Of a stretch of DNA of 64,000 nt, positions 22,155 to 35,149 are shown in pieces. The notes beneath the pieces were generated by a model. That model searched no databases, had not been told where the DNA came from, and saw nothing but the letters and a program-made list of their open reading frames with translations. Made by a program: the position numbers and the translations under genes. Source of the DNA: Liolophura sinensis (taxonomy: Eukaryota > Mollusca > Polyplacophora > Chitonida > Chitonidae); NCBI RefSeq assembly GCF_032854445.1, contig NC_088302.1, forward strand, positions 30,101,979 through 30,165,978. Reading direction: 5' to 3'. Positions within the stretch are counted from its first letter, which is position 1. Every line of letters begins with the position of its first letter.

Positions 22155-23683
22155 ATGCAGTCAAATAATGCACGAAAGGTCAGTGCGACGAAATATCATA
22201 TAGGTTAACCCATATTAACATCAAATTATCAAGTTGTTAAAATGTGAAATGCCTGATGTTTTACTTTGTTTACTTTGCATTTTACGCAAACTAGTTCGAG
22301 GTTGCAAACAAAAAGGCTAGGCTTATTTTGTGAATCAGACATTGACATCTCTAGATGATCTTTCAAAACTATCCTTAGTGATGTAAATCAGTCGATAATA
22401 AAATATTTTGTTCATCTAAATAAGAAAAGTATTACCAGTTAGGGAATACATCCAGATCTACGTGTGGTCAACGTTTAGTTACTCGGTGTTTTGTACGGAA
22501 AATAGTCAATGGCACAGGAATAATTTCAGCTAACAAGGATATGACAACTTCACGCAAACAGTGCGCTGAGATTCCTCGTGAAAACCATTGAAAAACATAG
22601 TTAACAACACAACAATAAATGTGAGACCAATGTTAAATGTTTGATCGTTAAAATGGTTAGACCTAACAGTAATGATATGAGGGATGTGCCTGACTATCTT
22701 GTATATTCCGATCCCAGATTTCCCTCAGGATCCTGATCAAAGTGGAATAACTATAAAATAAAGGTGCAGACATTCATAAGCGGATCGTAAATAAGTGAAG
22801 ACATTCATACTACATATATTTGTCTTTATATTAACTCGGTATAAATTCAAAGAACGTCCGCATCTATATTGTTGTTGTTGTAGCTATTGTTCCAGCGCGG
22901 ACGTGATAGAAACTAAGGCAGAACGTCTTTCACATCTTGGCAGAGTTTACTTGTTTCATAAATATAGTCTAGATAAATAGATGTCTTTCTAAATCAGATT
23001 TTAAACAACGATAGCCTTAAAACTTTATTCTACAAATATATAGGGCCTAGTCGACATACACATTAATTCAAAATTATTTCAGAGTCAAGTAGAGAAAATG
23101 CCTTGTTTTTTAAAATCAGAAACGACAGTTTTACAGTGCAATGTCGTACATTTATTATAATTAATTCATATATGCCTAGTCTTGATTTTCACTTTTAAAA
23201 GTCCCTACCAGTATTACATTAGTCGACTGAATTGTCAACATATTTGAAATTATTGTTTTCTGTTCCACAGTGGGTTGGGTCAGATCGATCCGGACCACAG
23301 CAGTACCAAAGAAGACTAGATGTCGATTTCGACACTCCTTGGAATCGTAGATCTTATCCTAGAAGGCCCCTTTACTACCAATATATCCACCCACGTGGGG
23401 CACGTGACTATCCAAGAAACCCCTACAACTACTACCAGGTAGGCCTATAAGGAATGTGCACTGTTATACTTTGTGTGCTAGATGCTCATTACTCTGGTTA
23501 AGAAATTCAAATTCCACACGGTATATTTTTGGTATCGATCTTTGAATGTTTCCATAATCCGTTTGTTCATGACTGAAACTAACTATAGGACAGTTGACAA
23601 ATGTACATATATATATAATTCAAAGAAAAATGGCTGATTTTATCATATATACTGAACAAGTGCTGCAAACATTTTTCTCACAC

Positions 23684-23732
<49 letters not shown>

Positions 23733-25651
23733 CTGTATATCCACAGGGTTATGGAGGCGGTGACTGGTATCAGAGCCCTATATACCCTGACCCCAATGTA
23801 GTGCCGCAGTACCGTAGTTCACGGCAGGCCTGGAACTCTCACCCCCAAGTTGTTTGTCCACAGGGTTATGGAGGTGGTGACTGGTATCACAGCCCTGTGT
23901 ACCCTGTCCCTAATGTACAGCGCCAGTACCATGCCTCAGGACACCCTCGGGCAGAATACCACAGGTCTGACCAGGTAGGTTCACTTTGTGTGTATGTAAG
24001 AGACCAAACGTCATCTGTCAGACATAGTACATTTACCTCAGGCCTGTCAGTAAAGGTGCTGCATCCAACTCATTATATGATCGCTAGATTCCTATCTTTT
24101 ATATACACAACGGAAAATCAAATACACGACCATTTTCGAAAACTTGAAGTTCAGATTCTCCGATTACAACCAAAACTATTTCAGTCCAAATTTAAATCAA
24201 TGACAAGTATATAATCCTGTTTCTAAACCAAAAATGATAGCACCTTTTTAATTTAGATAAAATAACGTGACGTGATTTGTAAATTGATAGACATTATTTT
24301 TCCAAGGTTTTCCAGCTGAGCTGAGGTAACCTGTTGTACTTATTGATGAACACAAATTTCCATGTAGTAGTCCAGTAGATTTCAACTAAACGAAGCGCAG
24401 AACTTGTCCTCGGCAAGAATCAGAACCATGTAGTACTAAATAATATGTTATAATAAATAGTTGGTTTTTGTTTCCTTCTCTGCTCCACAGGTAAATCTTG
24501 GCGGTGAGGAACTATCATCATTAACAAGGCCTGTGGTCAGGCGGCTGTTTGTCCACAAACCTCATGCTGTTCACGTTAACCGTACAGTACAATCTACAGG
24601 GCCAACCCAAGGTCTGGCAAGTCTGCCACGAGGAGTACCGCCAAGTAAAGGCTCTAGCCAGATATCACCCGTAGATTTGTCCGTGAAGCAAGTTGGGGAG
24701 AGCAGAAAACAGCCGGGCCCACGAAAACGACAGAGGCCAAAATCTATCTCCCCTGGGACCCAGCCCGAGCCCAAACGTCCAGAGCTTAGGGTACCATCCG
24801 TCCCCAAGCCACCAGCCCCTTCCCGATCTGACTCCCCGACTCAGCCAAGACAGTTCACACTTACGGCTTCATTAAGTACTGTGTCCATCCCTAGTATTTC
24901 CCGCACCGATCTGGACTTGGAATACCTGGACGATGGAGCCTGTGACATTCTTGGTGAAGGCGGCTATGGATACGTCCAGCGCGGCAGGCTTGAGCAAGAC
25001 GAGATGGCGACGAACATTGCCGCCAAATTCTTTAAGCCGAACCGGGCGTCTGTGGAGGAAATCGAAAGGGAGGCAAAGATACAGCGGTACCTACAAGACA
25101 CCGGAGCTGTACCCAAAGTCCACGGGCTCATCAACATGGCTAGCAAAGGCGGCGATCCCATTCTGGTCCAGGAGTGTGTTGGTCAGGGAACAACTGTAGA
25201 GGATTTAATGGCCAGAGGGGCCGACAGAAAGGCATGGCTGCAATTTACTCTACAAGCGGCCCAGGGACTGCAGAAAATCCACCAGAAAGGCGTCCTTCTG
25301 AACGACATAAAGTTCGACAACATCCTCTTGGACGACAGTCAAGAGTCCCTCAAGGTGAAATTTGTGGACATGGGTATGGCAACGTTTAACTCCAGCTACA
25401 CCAGTACTGTAAATCCGGCCGACATGGTGGACTGTCATCACATTGCCCCGGAAGTTGTTAATCAAGCGCCGTCTAGCGTCAAGTCAGACCTGTACAGCCT
25501 GGGTTACGTCTTGCGTGTGATCGGGGAGGATGCTCATCTGCCAGACTTGGAAATGTTGGGGTCTTTGTTGATGTGTGACAATCCTGCTCAACGACTGAGT
25601 CTTCCAGTTTTCATAAAGTGTGTGGAATTCTTCATGGATTCTTGTAATTGA
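22155..25651 (+). CDS. Kinase gene, unit 3 (intact, 526 aa)
   Basis: Exons: 22155-22178 (MQSNNARK), 23271-23438, 23747-23974, 24491-25651; GT-AG introns, all phase 0. The start is the first ATG after the TATA-like box and sits in an AGAAATGC context. Residues 9-64 are rich in Tyr, Pro and Arg. Residues 65-140 are two modules that start GYGGGDWY and contain YPDPN or YPVPN. Residues 141-280 are Pro/Ser-rich with basic RKRQRPK. The last ~240 residues form the kinase domain. No signal peptide or membrane segment is visible, and the basic stretch suggests a nuclear or cytosolic protein (inference). Compared with units 1 and 2 it has HKPHAV for HKPDAV, DSQESL for ESLESL, and a Cys in place of Arg before DNPAQR. 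AATAAA at 25965-25970. The family is not recognised beyond protein kinase-like. Confidence 0.82.
23688..23730. repeat. (TA)n microsatellite next to exon 3 acceptor, unit 3
   Basis: About 43 bp of TA repeats at the same intron position as in unit 2. Confidence 0.93.
24491..25651 (+). CDS. Unit 3 exon 4: divergent protein kinase domain
   Basis: Open 386-codon exon after CTGCTCCACAG. Motifs in order: GEGGYG, IAAKFF, LLNDIKFDN, FVDMG, APE, SDLYSLG. Differences from unit 1 are a few scattered substitutions, for example Ala for Thr after DRK, with no indels over 1161 nt. Confidence 0.9.
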   Translation, partial: VNLGGEELSSLTRPVVRRLFVHKPHAVHVNRTVQSTGPTQGLASLPRGVPPSKGSSQISPVDLSVKQVGESRKQPGPRKRQRPKSISPGTQPEPKRPELRVPSVPKPPAPSRSDSPTQPRQFTLTASLSTVSIPSISRTDLDLEYLDDGACDILGEGGYGYVQRGRLEQDEMATNIAAKFFKPNRASVEEIEREAKIQRYLQDTGAVPKVHGLINMASKGGDPILVQECVGQGTTVEDLMARGADRKAWLQFTLQAAQGLQKIHQKGVLLNDIKFDNILLDDSQESLKVKFVDMGMATFNSSYTSTVNPADMVDCHHIAPEVVNQAPSSVKSDLYSLGYVLRVIGEDAHLPDLEMLGSLLMCDNPAQRLSLPVFIKCVEFFMDSCN

Positions 25652-26499
25652 ATGCTCGGAGTTAGTTCACCTGATAATATTGTCTGTGATAGAAACGAAG
25701 GTGCATCAAAATCTACCTCGGACTGTTGCTCTGTTATGTTATTTCCCATTTTTACGGAGGCGTTAAAAAAAGTGCTAAAGACGAGATTGCTTTTCCACTG
25801 AGCCTTAAACACATATAGCACCTTGAAACACCCACACGTTCAGGTCAGACGTTCATTACAACGAAAAAAAAACCGTGAAGATATAAAAATGTTCAAAGGC
25901 GTTTTTGTATAGAACTGGACCAAAGTATTACGGGCTCTTTCTTAGTATGTTTTTATTATTGAGAAATAAATTTACGCCTTCGACAGAAGTATTAATTTCC
26001 GCTGGTTCGGATATAGATGTATATTGAATTTTTATTACAATGTTCAAATTTATACCTGTTATGAACATCATTTCTATATAGACGTCATATTTTGCTACAG
26101 TTGTTGAATTCGTTAAATGTTATAGCAAAATGTCTTTCTACCATAAAGAAACCATTTATTCGTATGGAAATTATGTCTATATATACATTCTCGATGAATA
26201 CAATATAATTTTCTATTTCTCTACAGCTGAAGTGTTTGTTGTGTATTTCCTTCTACTCTTAATTCTTTTATGCCTTGTAACTCATATTTTCGTGTACACC
26301 AAGAACACTTTACTCATATTCAACTGCCCTTGTCTGTCGCGATTTCATTGTAGAATTATCGCTGACTCAGAGATACATTTGCTTTCTCCATCTAAACACT
26401 TGAAAAAAACTTTCACTCACCTTCATAAATTGATCGTGTCCTTTTTTATCCCAGGCATATAAATAGTGACGTATGGGTTACAGTGACATAAAGCTGCTT

Positions 26500-27090
26500 T
26501 GTGGATATGTACCATGCTAAGAAATAGTTTCCCCCTCTGTTAACGACATGGTACGGAGGGAGGAGGTCACCTGTTCGAATCCTCGCATCCTCGGATCCTC
26601 GAATGCGGCTCACCTCATGAGGTTTGTCAAGTACGTGTGGAGATACCTTTGGGATTTTTGTCATGTGCCAGAAGATAATCGATCGCTTCCACGAAACCTT
26701 GCCTAATTCCCTCCCCTTTCATTAGGTTTGTCAAGTACCTGGTGATACGCGGTCGTTTCCACCAGACACGGCCTGATTGCCTCCATCAGCAGTTCTTGCT
26801 TTAGGAGGGGTCACGTACCTGGAGAGAAGCGGTCGTTTCTACCAGACAATATCTGTCTGCTTCCTCCACTTACAGGCCTTGCTTCAGTAGGTTTGTCAAG
26901 TGCCTGGAGAGTAGCAATCTTTCTCAACCTACAGGATGTTGGTCAATTGGTGTACATGCGAGAGAGAAGAGATGGTGTCCACTAGACCCTGTCTGGTTTT
27001 ATCCACCCACAGGATGTTGGTCAATTAGGGTAGCCTACCTGGAGAAAATCGGTCGTTTCCACCAGACCCTGGCTGGTTTTCTCTAGTCCT
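26500..27090 (+). repeat. tRNA-like head and degenerate ~75-80 bp repeats, unit 3
   Basis: Orthologue of 10060-10640, with the B-box-like TGTTCGAATCC and a duplicated TCCTCG before the monomers. Confidence 0.6.
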
Positions 27091-27439
27091 GAGGGCCGAT
27101 TAGTGAAACAAATACACCACATCACCACCAAATTATCATTTGCTTGGCTCGAGACATGTGTAAAAAAAACAAAGAGGAGACCACTTCTTTTTTATATTGG
27201 AATATATCCTATTTACATTGTTCACATTCGGTAAGCATCCGAGGCACATAAATCTAAAATCATGAATCATTTCTTATCGCTAATAAAGTTGTAATGTGTG
27301 AGAGAAAACAAATAAAGCAAGCACGACAACTGCCTTTTATGACAAAATATCTGACCTTGTATTAGAGCTATCCTTTGCTAATCTATCCTTCGTTCTGTTA
27401 AAATAACACAGCGTCGGTGAATCAAAGCTTTTTAATGGT

Positions 27440-27760
27440 GTTACATCTTTATGATGCTGGTGTGAGGAGTGGTGAGGGGTAGCGATGCTGGTGTTACACC
27501 GTCATGATGCTGGTGTTACACTGTTGTGATGCTGGTGTTACACCGTCGTGATACTGGTGCCACTGTCGTGAAACTGGTGGTACACCGTGGTGATACTAGT
27601 GGTACACCGTGGTGATACTAGAGGTACACCGTCGTGATACTGGTGTGAGGTTTTCTGATGCCGGTGTGAGATGTCATGATACTCAAGTAAAGAATCGTGT
27701 GAGGTGTGGTGATACTCGTGTGAGGAATCGTGATACTGATGTGAGATGTGAACATAACTG
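27440..27760. repeat. Minisatellite, unit 3
   Basis: Orthologue of 18600-18930, with a different number and order of the GATGCTGGTG-type monomers. Confidence 0.8.
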
Positions 27761-28219
27761 TTAGAAACGTTCCCATATATCCATTTCTGTTCATTCACGA
27801 AAAACGAACAAAAAAAAAATCAGATCTACACTAATCGTTTTTCCATTCGTTTAAATGATAATTTGAAACAGCCTGGTGCTGTGAGAAAGGTGAAGGGGAA
27901 AACGAATAAAAACGACGTATACTGAAACATTTTGGGCACCAATGCAGAAACAGACTGATCTACCCGCTAATCCACTCACAACGGGATATTAATCCGTAAG
28001 ACGGCGTGAGAGAAAACAGTCCGCGGGAACTCCCACTATTGCGTGTTCGTTCCAACAATAACAACGCATTGACTGACAAGAACGGATTAAGTTACGTATT
28101 TTGTCTGCATACCCATTTTACAGGATCAAGAAAAGTAATCCTCTGCTGTGAATTTTCTTGCAATGTTTTGTGTTCCTCTTGGGGTTATTTTTAATAGTTG
28201 TTCTCGTCTCTATATTATT

Positions 28220-28375
28220 TATTTATTTGTTTGATTGGTGTTTTACGCTGTATTTCACTTGTACGACGGCGGCCAGCATTATGGTTGGTGGAAACCGGGC
28301 AGAGCCCGGGGAAAACCCACGACCATTCGCAGGTTGCTACTACACCTTCTCACGTAAGACCGGAGAGGATGTCTC
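28220..28375 (-). mobile_element. SINE copy in unit 3 spacer
   Basis: Orthologue of the copies at 11402 and 19655, with the same deletion. Confidence 0.8.
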
Positions 28376-28547
28376 TATAATAAGGTATATTCTCAATTAT
28401 CCGAATTATGACTTGATGATGCATATATACAGTTATTAGGCCATCCCATGGTGTGTGGTAAACTTTAACATGCTGACCTGACAAAACCACACTCAGCTTT
28501 TCATCCTATAAACTCACCATGTGACTAGCACGCAAATATGGCTTGGC

Positions 28548-28829
28548 TTAAAGGAGAAGAAAATTTAAAAACATGACACTATAGGCTGAAAAGAGCCAAT
28601 TTTTTCTATCTGATGGCGCCTGCTGCATAATTTTGCGACTTTTCCTCGCCATACACGTAAAGCCTGAAAACGGCAAAGCTGGCATAAATCCATGGGGTCC
28701 TCCATCTTTAACGCCTTGTAATTTATTCTGGAGGTGTGTTGCCTCTCAGCCAATGAGAGTCGTTAAAACTGCCGGCTTGTTCGTGTAAACTCGGAACCTA
28801 CGTCCAACATTCCGGTTTCCCGATCATCA
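28548..28829 (+). repeat. Dispersed repeat, copy in unit 3 (left part)
   Basis: As in unit 2, interrupted at CCCGATCATCA by the insertion at 28830. Confidence 0.7.
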
Positions 28830-29282
28830 GGACACAGACCCCCATTACAACTTCCGTTTTTCGGTAGGGACGATTGTAGTTCTGTGAATGTTAGGGTGTA
28901 AAGTCTTTTTTTGCTCCAAGGCGTCCATTTTTGGTGCACAGGTGCATGCTTAGTATTAAAATGCTGGAAACTGTCTAAACTTTGAGAAAGTATGAGCTTT
29001 ATTGATGAAAGTTTGAAATTCTGGGTGAGAGGACACAAGGTGTGAAGTAGTGATGAGGCTGCGAGTGACACCCCCTTGGCGTTGCTAGGCACGCCTCCCA
29101 GCTGCCGACATGGAAAGGTCCAGATTTTGACGGTCAACCTATGTCAAGATTTTTATGGCTTCTTTCTCACAGGCTGGGCCAGGTATGCACCAAAGCTTAT
29201 TAGCCACGGAATGTTTGGGACTGAGCTACAGCGCTAGACGTTAACATTGTCGCTTATGGAAAATTAATGGGGGTCCGAGGCC
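28830..29282. mobile_element. MITE-like insertion, unit 3
   Basis: 453 bp. Left end GGACACAGACCCCCATTA; the right end, reverse-complemented, reads GGCCTCGGACCCCCATTA, so the inverted ends match well over GACCCCCATTA. Flanked by ATCA. It is longer than the unit 2 copy by about 47 bp around 29090-29140, so one of the two carries an internal indel. Confidence 0.65.
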
Positions 29283-29753
29283 ATCAAGTGGAAAACGAAC
29301 TGTACTGTTCGCTATCTTCTGGGAAGAAGAGTTCTAACGGAAATGTACGAACTTCACTTCGGTGGTTTCCGACGGCAATTCTCCTCCTAACACAGAAGAC
29401 TTCAGGACAAGATCTTTCACTGTCGGCCGGCATCATTGAAAACTGATGACCGCTTCTCTCTTGTGTGTTACCGGCTTTATTTCTTATTTGTATAATTTCT
29501 TACATACCTTTGTCTTCGGGAGTTAGTGTTAAACGTTGTTGTGGAAATAGACTTGGAACGCCCTTTACGGACTACGAATTGTATAGGAATGTCGGACTTG
29601 ACGCTTATATTTGGCAAAATGGGATCGCCCATACCGGATTTTGGTGCTGACTTTATTTATAATTTATCAACTTGAGGTACGCTTGCGAGGAAATGCATAC
29701 TCTTTTCAATGGTATTTGATTGATATTTAAATTTTCCTCTCCTTGAACAGAAA

Positions 29754-29800
29754 GAGGGGGGGGGGGCGACAGGGGTAGGGGAGAGGAGGGGAGTGAGGTG
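29754..29800 (+). repeat. G-rich tract, unit 3
   Basis: Run of ten or more G followed by three further G-runs; orthologue of 21155-21200. Confidence 0.8.
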
Positions 29801-30090
29801 GGTCATCAACTGACGCTAGGCCTACGACACATACAAATCTGTGATGAAAACCTTACAAGTTTTCATGCACCAAGAGAAAGTTGTCCGAATAAACTGTGTG
29901 TAAATTTCTGTGTCAGAATTTGTGACAGTATTTGCAGGTGTTAAAATTCTGTACAGTGGAGCCCAGGTACTTTGGTCTCCGTTTCAGCCGAGAGGCCAAG
30001 ATGATGTCAATATGATAAAAGGTCGTGTGAGCAGACGAAAGAGCCGGACTGAAATAAAGATTTATCACAAGTCCCATTATTGTAACCTGT

Positions 30091-30195
30091 GTATAATTTG
30101 ATTGGTGCTTTATGCCATATTCAAGAATACTTTCACTTTTACGACGACGGCCCGCAATGTAATAGAGGTAAAACTGACCGAGCCCCGGGGACTTT
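30091..30195 (-). mobile_element. Old SINE fragment, unit 3
   Basis: Orthologue of 12585-12690. Confidence 0.65.
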
Positions 30196-30597
30196 TTGTT
30201 TTATGATATCGGTCAAATGTTTTCATTTTTGTTTCAATGTTAAGAGCTGCAAACATCGGAGTGAACATAATTATGTGTTTTATTAATTGTTTACAAAGGT
30301 ACATCGAGAGGGAACATACGTGTAGATAACTCCTAAATTTGTTCAACAAGCTTAAAACCACATGTGTCCCGATGAACTGTGCTCACATGCAAAGTATAAT
30401 TCCCACTTTGGTGCTACCCCATATGATCTTATTTATTGTTTCACACCGCCCTTCATACCTAGCGGTTTATATTTACAAGCGATTGGCGCCAGCTGATGTC
30501 AGGGGCAGGGATCCAGCCAAGTCTCACTGCTGATTATCATGCCGTCATACTAAAATGACGACATATCATTCTTTTAATGGAGAGCGATGACCTTTCG

Positions 30598-30697
30598 CAC
30601 GTGAGATGACGTCAGATCTTTATGACGTCATAAATCAGAACCGACAGTGTGGCCATTTCTCAAGAAATATGGACGTGAAAACCACACGGTTTTATAC
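30598..30697 (+). promoter_or_regulatory. Kinase unit 4 promoter: E-box, two CREs, TATA-like box
   Basis: CACGTG 30598-30603, TGACGTCA 30607-30614 and 30623-30630, TTTTATAC 30690-30697; ATG at 30753. Confidence 0.68.
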
Positions 30698-30752
30698 TCG
30701 CTCTCTTAAATCTGATCTTAGCAGCGATTTTTGGCAGAGACCATCACCAGAA

Positions 30753-33700
30753 ATGGAGTCAAATAATGCACGAAAGGTCAGTGCGACGAAATATCATATA
30801 GGTTAACTCATATTAACATCAAATTATCAAGTTGTTAAAATGTGAAATGCCTGATGTTTTACTTTGTTTACTTTGCATTTTACCTAGTTCGAGGTTGCAA
30901 ACAAAAAGGCTAGGCTTACTTTGTGAATCAGACATTGACATCTCTAGATGATCTTTCAAAACTATCCTTAGTGATGTAAATCAGTCGATAATAAAATATT
31001 TTCTTCATCTAAATAAGAAAAGTATTACCAGTTAGGGAATACATCCAGATCTACGTGTGGTCAACGTTTAGTTACTCGGTGTTTTGTACAGAAAATAGTC
31101 AATGGCATAGGAATAATTTCAGCTCACAAGGATATGACAACTTTACACAAACAGTGCGCTGAGATTCCTCGTGAAAACCATTGAAAAACATACTTAACAA
31201 CACAACAATAAATGTGAGACTAATGTTAAATGTTTGATCATTAAAATGGTTAGACCTAACGGTAACGATGTGATGGATGTGCCTGACTATCTTGTATATT
31301 CCGACCCCAGATTTTCCTCAGGATCCTGATCAAAGTGGAATAACTATAAAATAAAGGTGCAGACATTCATAAGTGGATCGTAAATAAGTGAAAACATTCA
31401 TACTACATACATTTGTCTTTATATTAACTTGGTAAAAATTCAAAGAACGTCCGCATCTATTTTGTTGTTGTTGTTGTAGCTATTGTTCCAGCGCGGACGT
31501 GATAGAAACTAAGGCAGAACGTCTTTCACATCTTGGCAGAGTTTATTTGTTTCATAAATATAGTCTAGATAAATAGATGTCTTTCTAAATCAGATTTTAA
31601 ACAACGATAGCCTTAAAATTTTATTCTACAAATATATAGGGCCTAGTCGACATACACATTAATTCAAAATTATTTCAGAGTCATGTAGAGAAAATGCCTT
31701 GTTTTTAAAATCAGAAACGACAGTTTTACAGTGCAATGTCGTACATATGTTATAATTAATTTATATATTCCTAGTCTTGATTTTCACTTTTAAAAGTCCC
31801 TTCCAGTATTACATTAGTCGACTGAATTGTCAACATATTTGAAATTATTGTTTTCTGTTCAACAGTGGGTTGGGTCAGATCGATCCGGGCCACAGCAGTA
31901 CCAAAGAAGACTAGATGTCGATTTCGACACTCCTTGGAATCGTACATCTTATACTAGAAGGCCCCCTTACTACCAGTATATCCACCCACGTGGGGCACGT
32001 GACTATCCAAGAAACCCCTACAACTACTACCAGGTAGGCCTATAAGGAATGTGCACAGTTATACTTTGTGTGCTAGATGCTCATTACTCTGGTTAAGAAA
32101 TTCAAATTCCCCACGGTATATTTTTGGTATCGATCTTTGAATGCCTTCATACCCCGTTTGTTCATGACTGAAACTAACTATAGAACAGTTGACAAATGTA
32201 CATACACATAAAATTCAAAGAAAAATGGCTAATTTTATCATATATACTGAACAAGTGCTGCAAACATTTTTCTCACACGTATATATATATATTAACTGTA
32301 TATCCACAGGGTTATGGGGGAGGTGACTGGTATCAGAGCCCTATATACCCTGACCCCAATTTACTGCCGCAGTACCGTAGTTCACGGCAGGCATGGAACT
32401 CTCACCCCCAAGTTGTTTGTCCACAGGGTTATGGAGGAGGTGACTGGTATCACAGCCCTGTGTACCCTGACCCCAATGCACTGCCGCAGTACCGTAGTTC
32501 ACGGCAGGCATGGAACTCTCACCCCCAAGTTGTTTGTCCACAGGGTTATGGAGGTGGTGACTGGTATCACAGCCCTGTGTACCTGGACCCTAATGTACAG
32601 CGCCAGTACCATGCCTCAGGACACCCTCGGGCAGAATACCACAGGCCTGACCAGGTAGTTTCACTTTGTGTGTATGTAAGAGACCAAACGTCATCTGTCA
32701 GATATAGTACATTTAGCTCAGGCCTGTCAGTAAAGGTGCTGCATCCAACTCATTATATGATCGCTAGATTCCTATCTTTTATATACACAACGGAAAATCA
32801 AATACACGACCATTTCCGAAAACTTGAAGTTCAGATTCTCCGATTACAACCAAAATTATTTCAGTCCAAATTTAAATCAATGACAAGTATATAATCATCC
32901 TGTTTCTAAACCAAAAATGATAGCACCTTTTTAATTTAGATAAAATAACGTGACATGATTTGTAAATTAATAGACATTATTTTTCCAAGGTTTTCCAGCT
33001 GAGCTGAGGTAACCTGTTGTACTTATTGATGAACACAAATTTCCATGTAGTAGTCCATTACATTTAAACTGAACGAAGCGCAGAACTTGTCCTCGGCAAG
33101 AATCAGAACCATGCAGTAATGAATAATATGTTATAATAAATAGTTGGTCTTTGCTTCCTTTTCTGCTTCACAGGTAAATCTTGTCGGTGAGGAACTATCA
33201 TCATCAACAAGGCCTGTGGTCAGGCGGCTGTTTGTCCACAAACCTCATGCTGTTCACGTTAACAGTACGGTACAATCTACAGGGCCAACCCAAGGTCTGG
33301 CAAGTCTGCCACGAGGAGTACCGCCAAGTAAAGGCTCTACCCAGATATCACCCGTAGATTTGTCCGTGAAGCAAGTTGTGGAGAGCAGAAAACAGCCGGG
33401 CCCACGAAAACGACAGAGACCAAAATCTATCTCCCCTGGGACCCAGCCCGAGCCCAAACGTCCAGAGCTTAGGGTACCATCCGTCCCCAAACCACCAGCC
33501 CCTTCCCGATCTGACTCCCCGACTCAGCCAAGACAGTTCACACTTACGGCTTCATTAAGTACTGTGTCCATCCCTAGTATTTCCCGCACCGATCTGGACT
33601 TGGAATACCTGGACGAAGGAGCCTGTGACATTCTTGGTGAAGGCGGCTATGGATACGTCCAGCGCGGCAGGCTTGAACAAGACGAGATGGCGACGAACAT

Positions 33701-34334
33701 TGCCGCCAAATTCTTTAAGCCGAACCGGGCGTCTGTGGAGGAAATCGAAAGGGAGGCAAAGATACAGCGGTACCTACAAGACACCGGAGCTGTACCCAAA
33801 GTCCACGGGCTCATCAACATGGCTAGCAAAGGCGGCGATCCCATTCTGGTTCAGGAGTGTGTTGGTCAGGGAACAACTGTAGAGGATTTAATGGCCAGAG
33901 GGGCCGACAGAAAGGTGTGGCTGCAATTTACTCTACAAGCGGCCCAGGGACTGCAGAAAATCCACCAGAAAGGCGTCCTTCTGAACGACATAAAGTTCGA
34001 CAACATTCTCTTGGACGACAGTCAAGAGTCCCTCAAGGTGAAATTTGTGGACATGGGTATGGCAACTTTTAACTCCAGTTACACCAGTACTGTGAAACCC
34101 GAAGACATGGTGGACTGTCATCACATTGCCCCGGAAGTTGTTAATCAAGCGCCGTCTAGCGTCAAGTCAGACCTGTACAGCCTGGGTTACGTCTTGCGTG
34201 TGATCGGGGAGGATGCTCATCTGCCAGACATGGAAATGTTGGGGTTCCTGTTGATGCGTGACAACCCTACTCAACGACTAAGTCTTCCAGTTTTCATAAA
34301 GTGTGTGGAATTCTTCATGGATTCTTGTAACTGA
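30753..34334 (+). CDS. Kinase gene, unit 4 (intact, 565 aa)
   Basis: Exons: 30753-30776 (MESNNARK), 31866-32033, 32310-32654 (three modules), 33174-34334; GT-AG introns, all phase 0. It matches unit 3 with one extra 39-residue module. The first two modules end in HPQVVCPQ; the last has RQYHASGHPR and leads into exon 4. The exon 3 donor is GTAGTT here against GTAGGT in the other units, a slightly weaker match to consensus. Kinase-exon differences from unit 3 include Val after DRK, EDM for ADM and NPTQR for NPAQR. AATAAA at 34658-34663. With unit 3 this is one of two copies without a disabling change. Function is unknown beyond the kinase fold. Confidence 0.82.
33174..34334 (+). CDS. Unit 4 exon 4: divergent protein kinase domain
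   Basis: Open 386-codon exon after CTGCTTCACAG, with the same length and motif set as in units 1 and 3 (GEGGYG, IAAKFF, LLNDIKFDN, FVDMG, APE, SDLYSLG, and Arg in NPTQR). The catalytic Asp and the Lys and Asn of its loop are kept. Confidence 0.9.
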   Translation, partial: VNLVGEELSSSTRPVVRRLFVHKPHAVHVNSTVQSTGPTQGLASLPRGVPPSKGSTQISPVDLSVKQVVESRKQPGPRKRQRPKSISPGTQPEPKRPELRVPSVPKPPAPSRSDSPTQPRQFTLTASLSTVSIPSISRTDLDLEYLDEGACDILGEGGYGYVQRGRLEQDEMATNIAAKFFKPNRASVEEIEREAKIQRYLQDTGAVPKVHGLINMASKGGDPILVQECVGQGTTVEDLMARGADRKVWLQFTLQAAQGLQKIHQKGVLLNDIKFDNILLDDSQESLKVKFVDMGMATFNSSYTSTVKPEDMVDCHHIAPEVVNQAPSSVKSDLYSLGYVLRVIGEDAHLPDMEMLGFLLMRDNPTQRLSLPVFIKCVEFFMDSCN

Positions 34335-35149
34335 ATGCTCGGAGTTAGTTCACCCGATACTACTGTCTGTGGTAGAAACGATGGGGCAACAAAATCTACC
34401 TCAGGATGTTGCTCTCTTATGTTATTTCCCATTTTTACGGAGGCGTTAAAAAAGTGCTAAAGACGAGATTGCTTTTCCACTGAGCCTTAAACACATATAG
34501 CACCTTGAGACACCCACACGTTCAGGTCAGAGGTTCATTACAACGAAAAAAAAATCGTGAAGATATATATTTATTCTAAAATTGTTAAAAGGCGTTTTTG
34601 TATAGAACTGGACCAAAGTATTACGGTCTCTTTCTTAGTATGTTTTTATTATTGAGAAATAAATGTACGCCTTCGACGGAAGTATTAATTTATACCTGTT
34701 ATGAACATCATTTCTATATAGACGTCAAATTTTGCTACAGTTGTTGAATTCGTTAAATGTTATACCAAAATGTCTTTCTACTATAAAGAAACCATTTATT
34801 TGTATGGAAATTATGTCTATATATACATTCTTGATTAATACAGTATGGTCTGTTATTTCTCTACAGCTGAAGTGTTTGTTGTGTATTCCCTTCTACTCTT
34901 AATTCTTTTATGCCTCGTAACTCATATTTTCGTGTACACCAAGAACACTTTACTCATATTCAACTGCCCTTGCCTGTCGCGATTTCATTGTAGATTTATC
35001 GCTGACTCTATTGTGGCAGAGATACATTTGCTTCCTCCATCTAAACACTTGAAAAAACTTCCACTCACCTTCATAAATTGAGCATGTCCATTTTTATCCC
35101 AGGCATATAAATAGTGACGTATGGGTTACAGTGACATAAAGCTGCTATG

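Larger units (their letters stand above)
25652..30484. other. Spacer of unit 3
   Basis: Same order as unit 2: AATAAA 25965, tRNA-like-headed repeats (26500-27090), minisatellite (27440-27760), SINE (28220-28375), dispersed repeat (28548) with MITE-like insertion (28830-29282), G-rich tract (about 29754) and old SINE fragment (30091-30195). The (GT)n run is absent. No gene is supported. Confidence 0.6.
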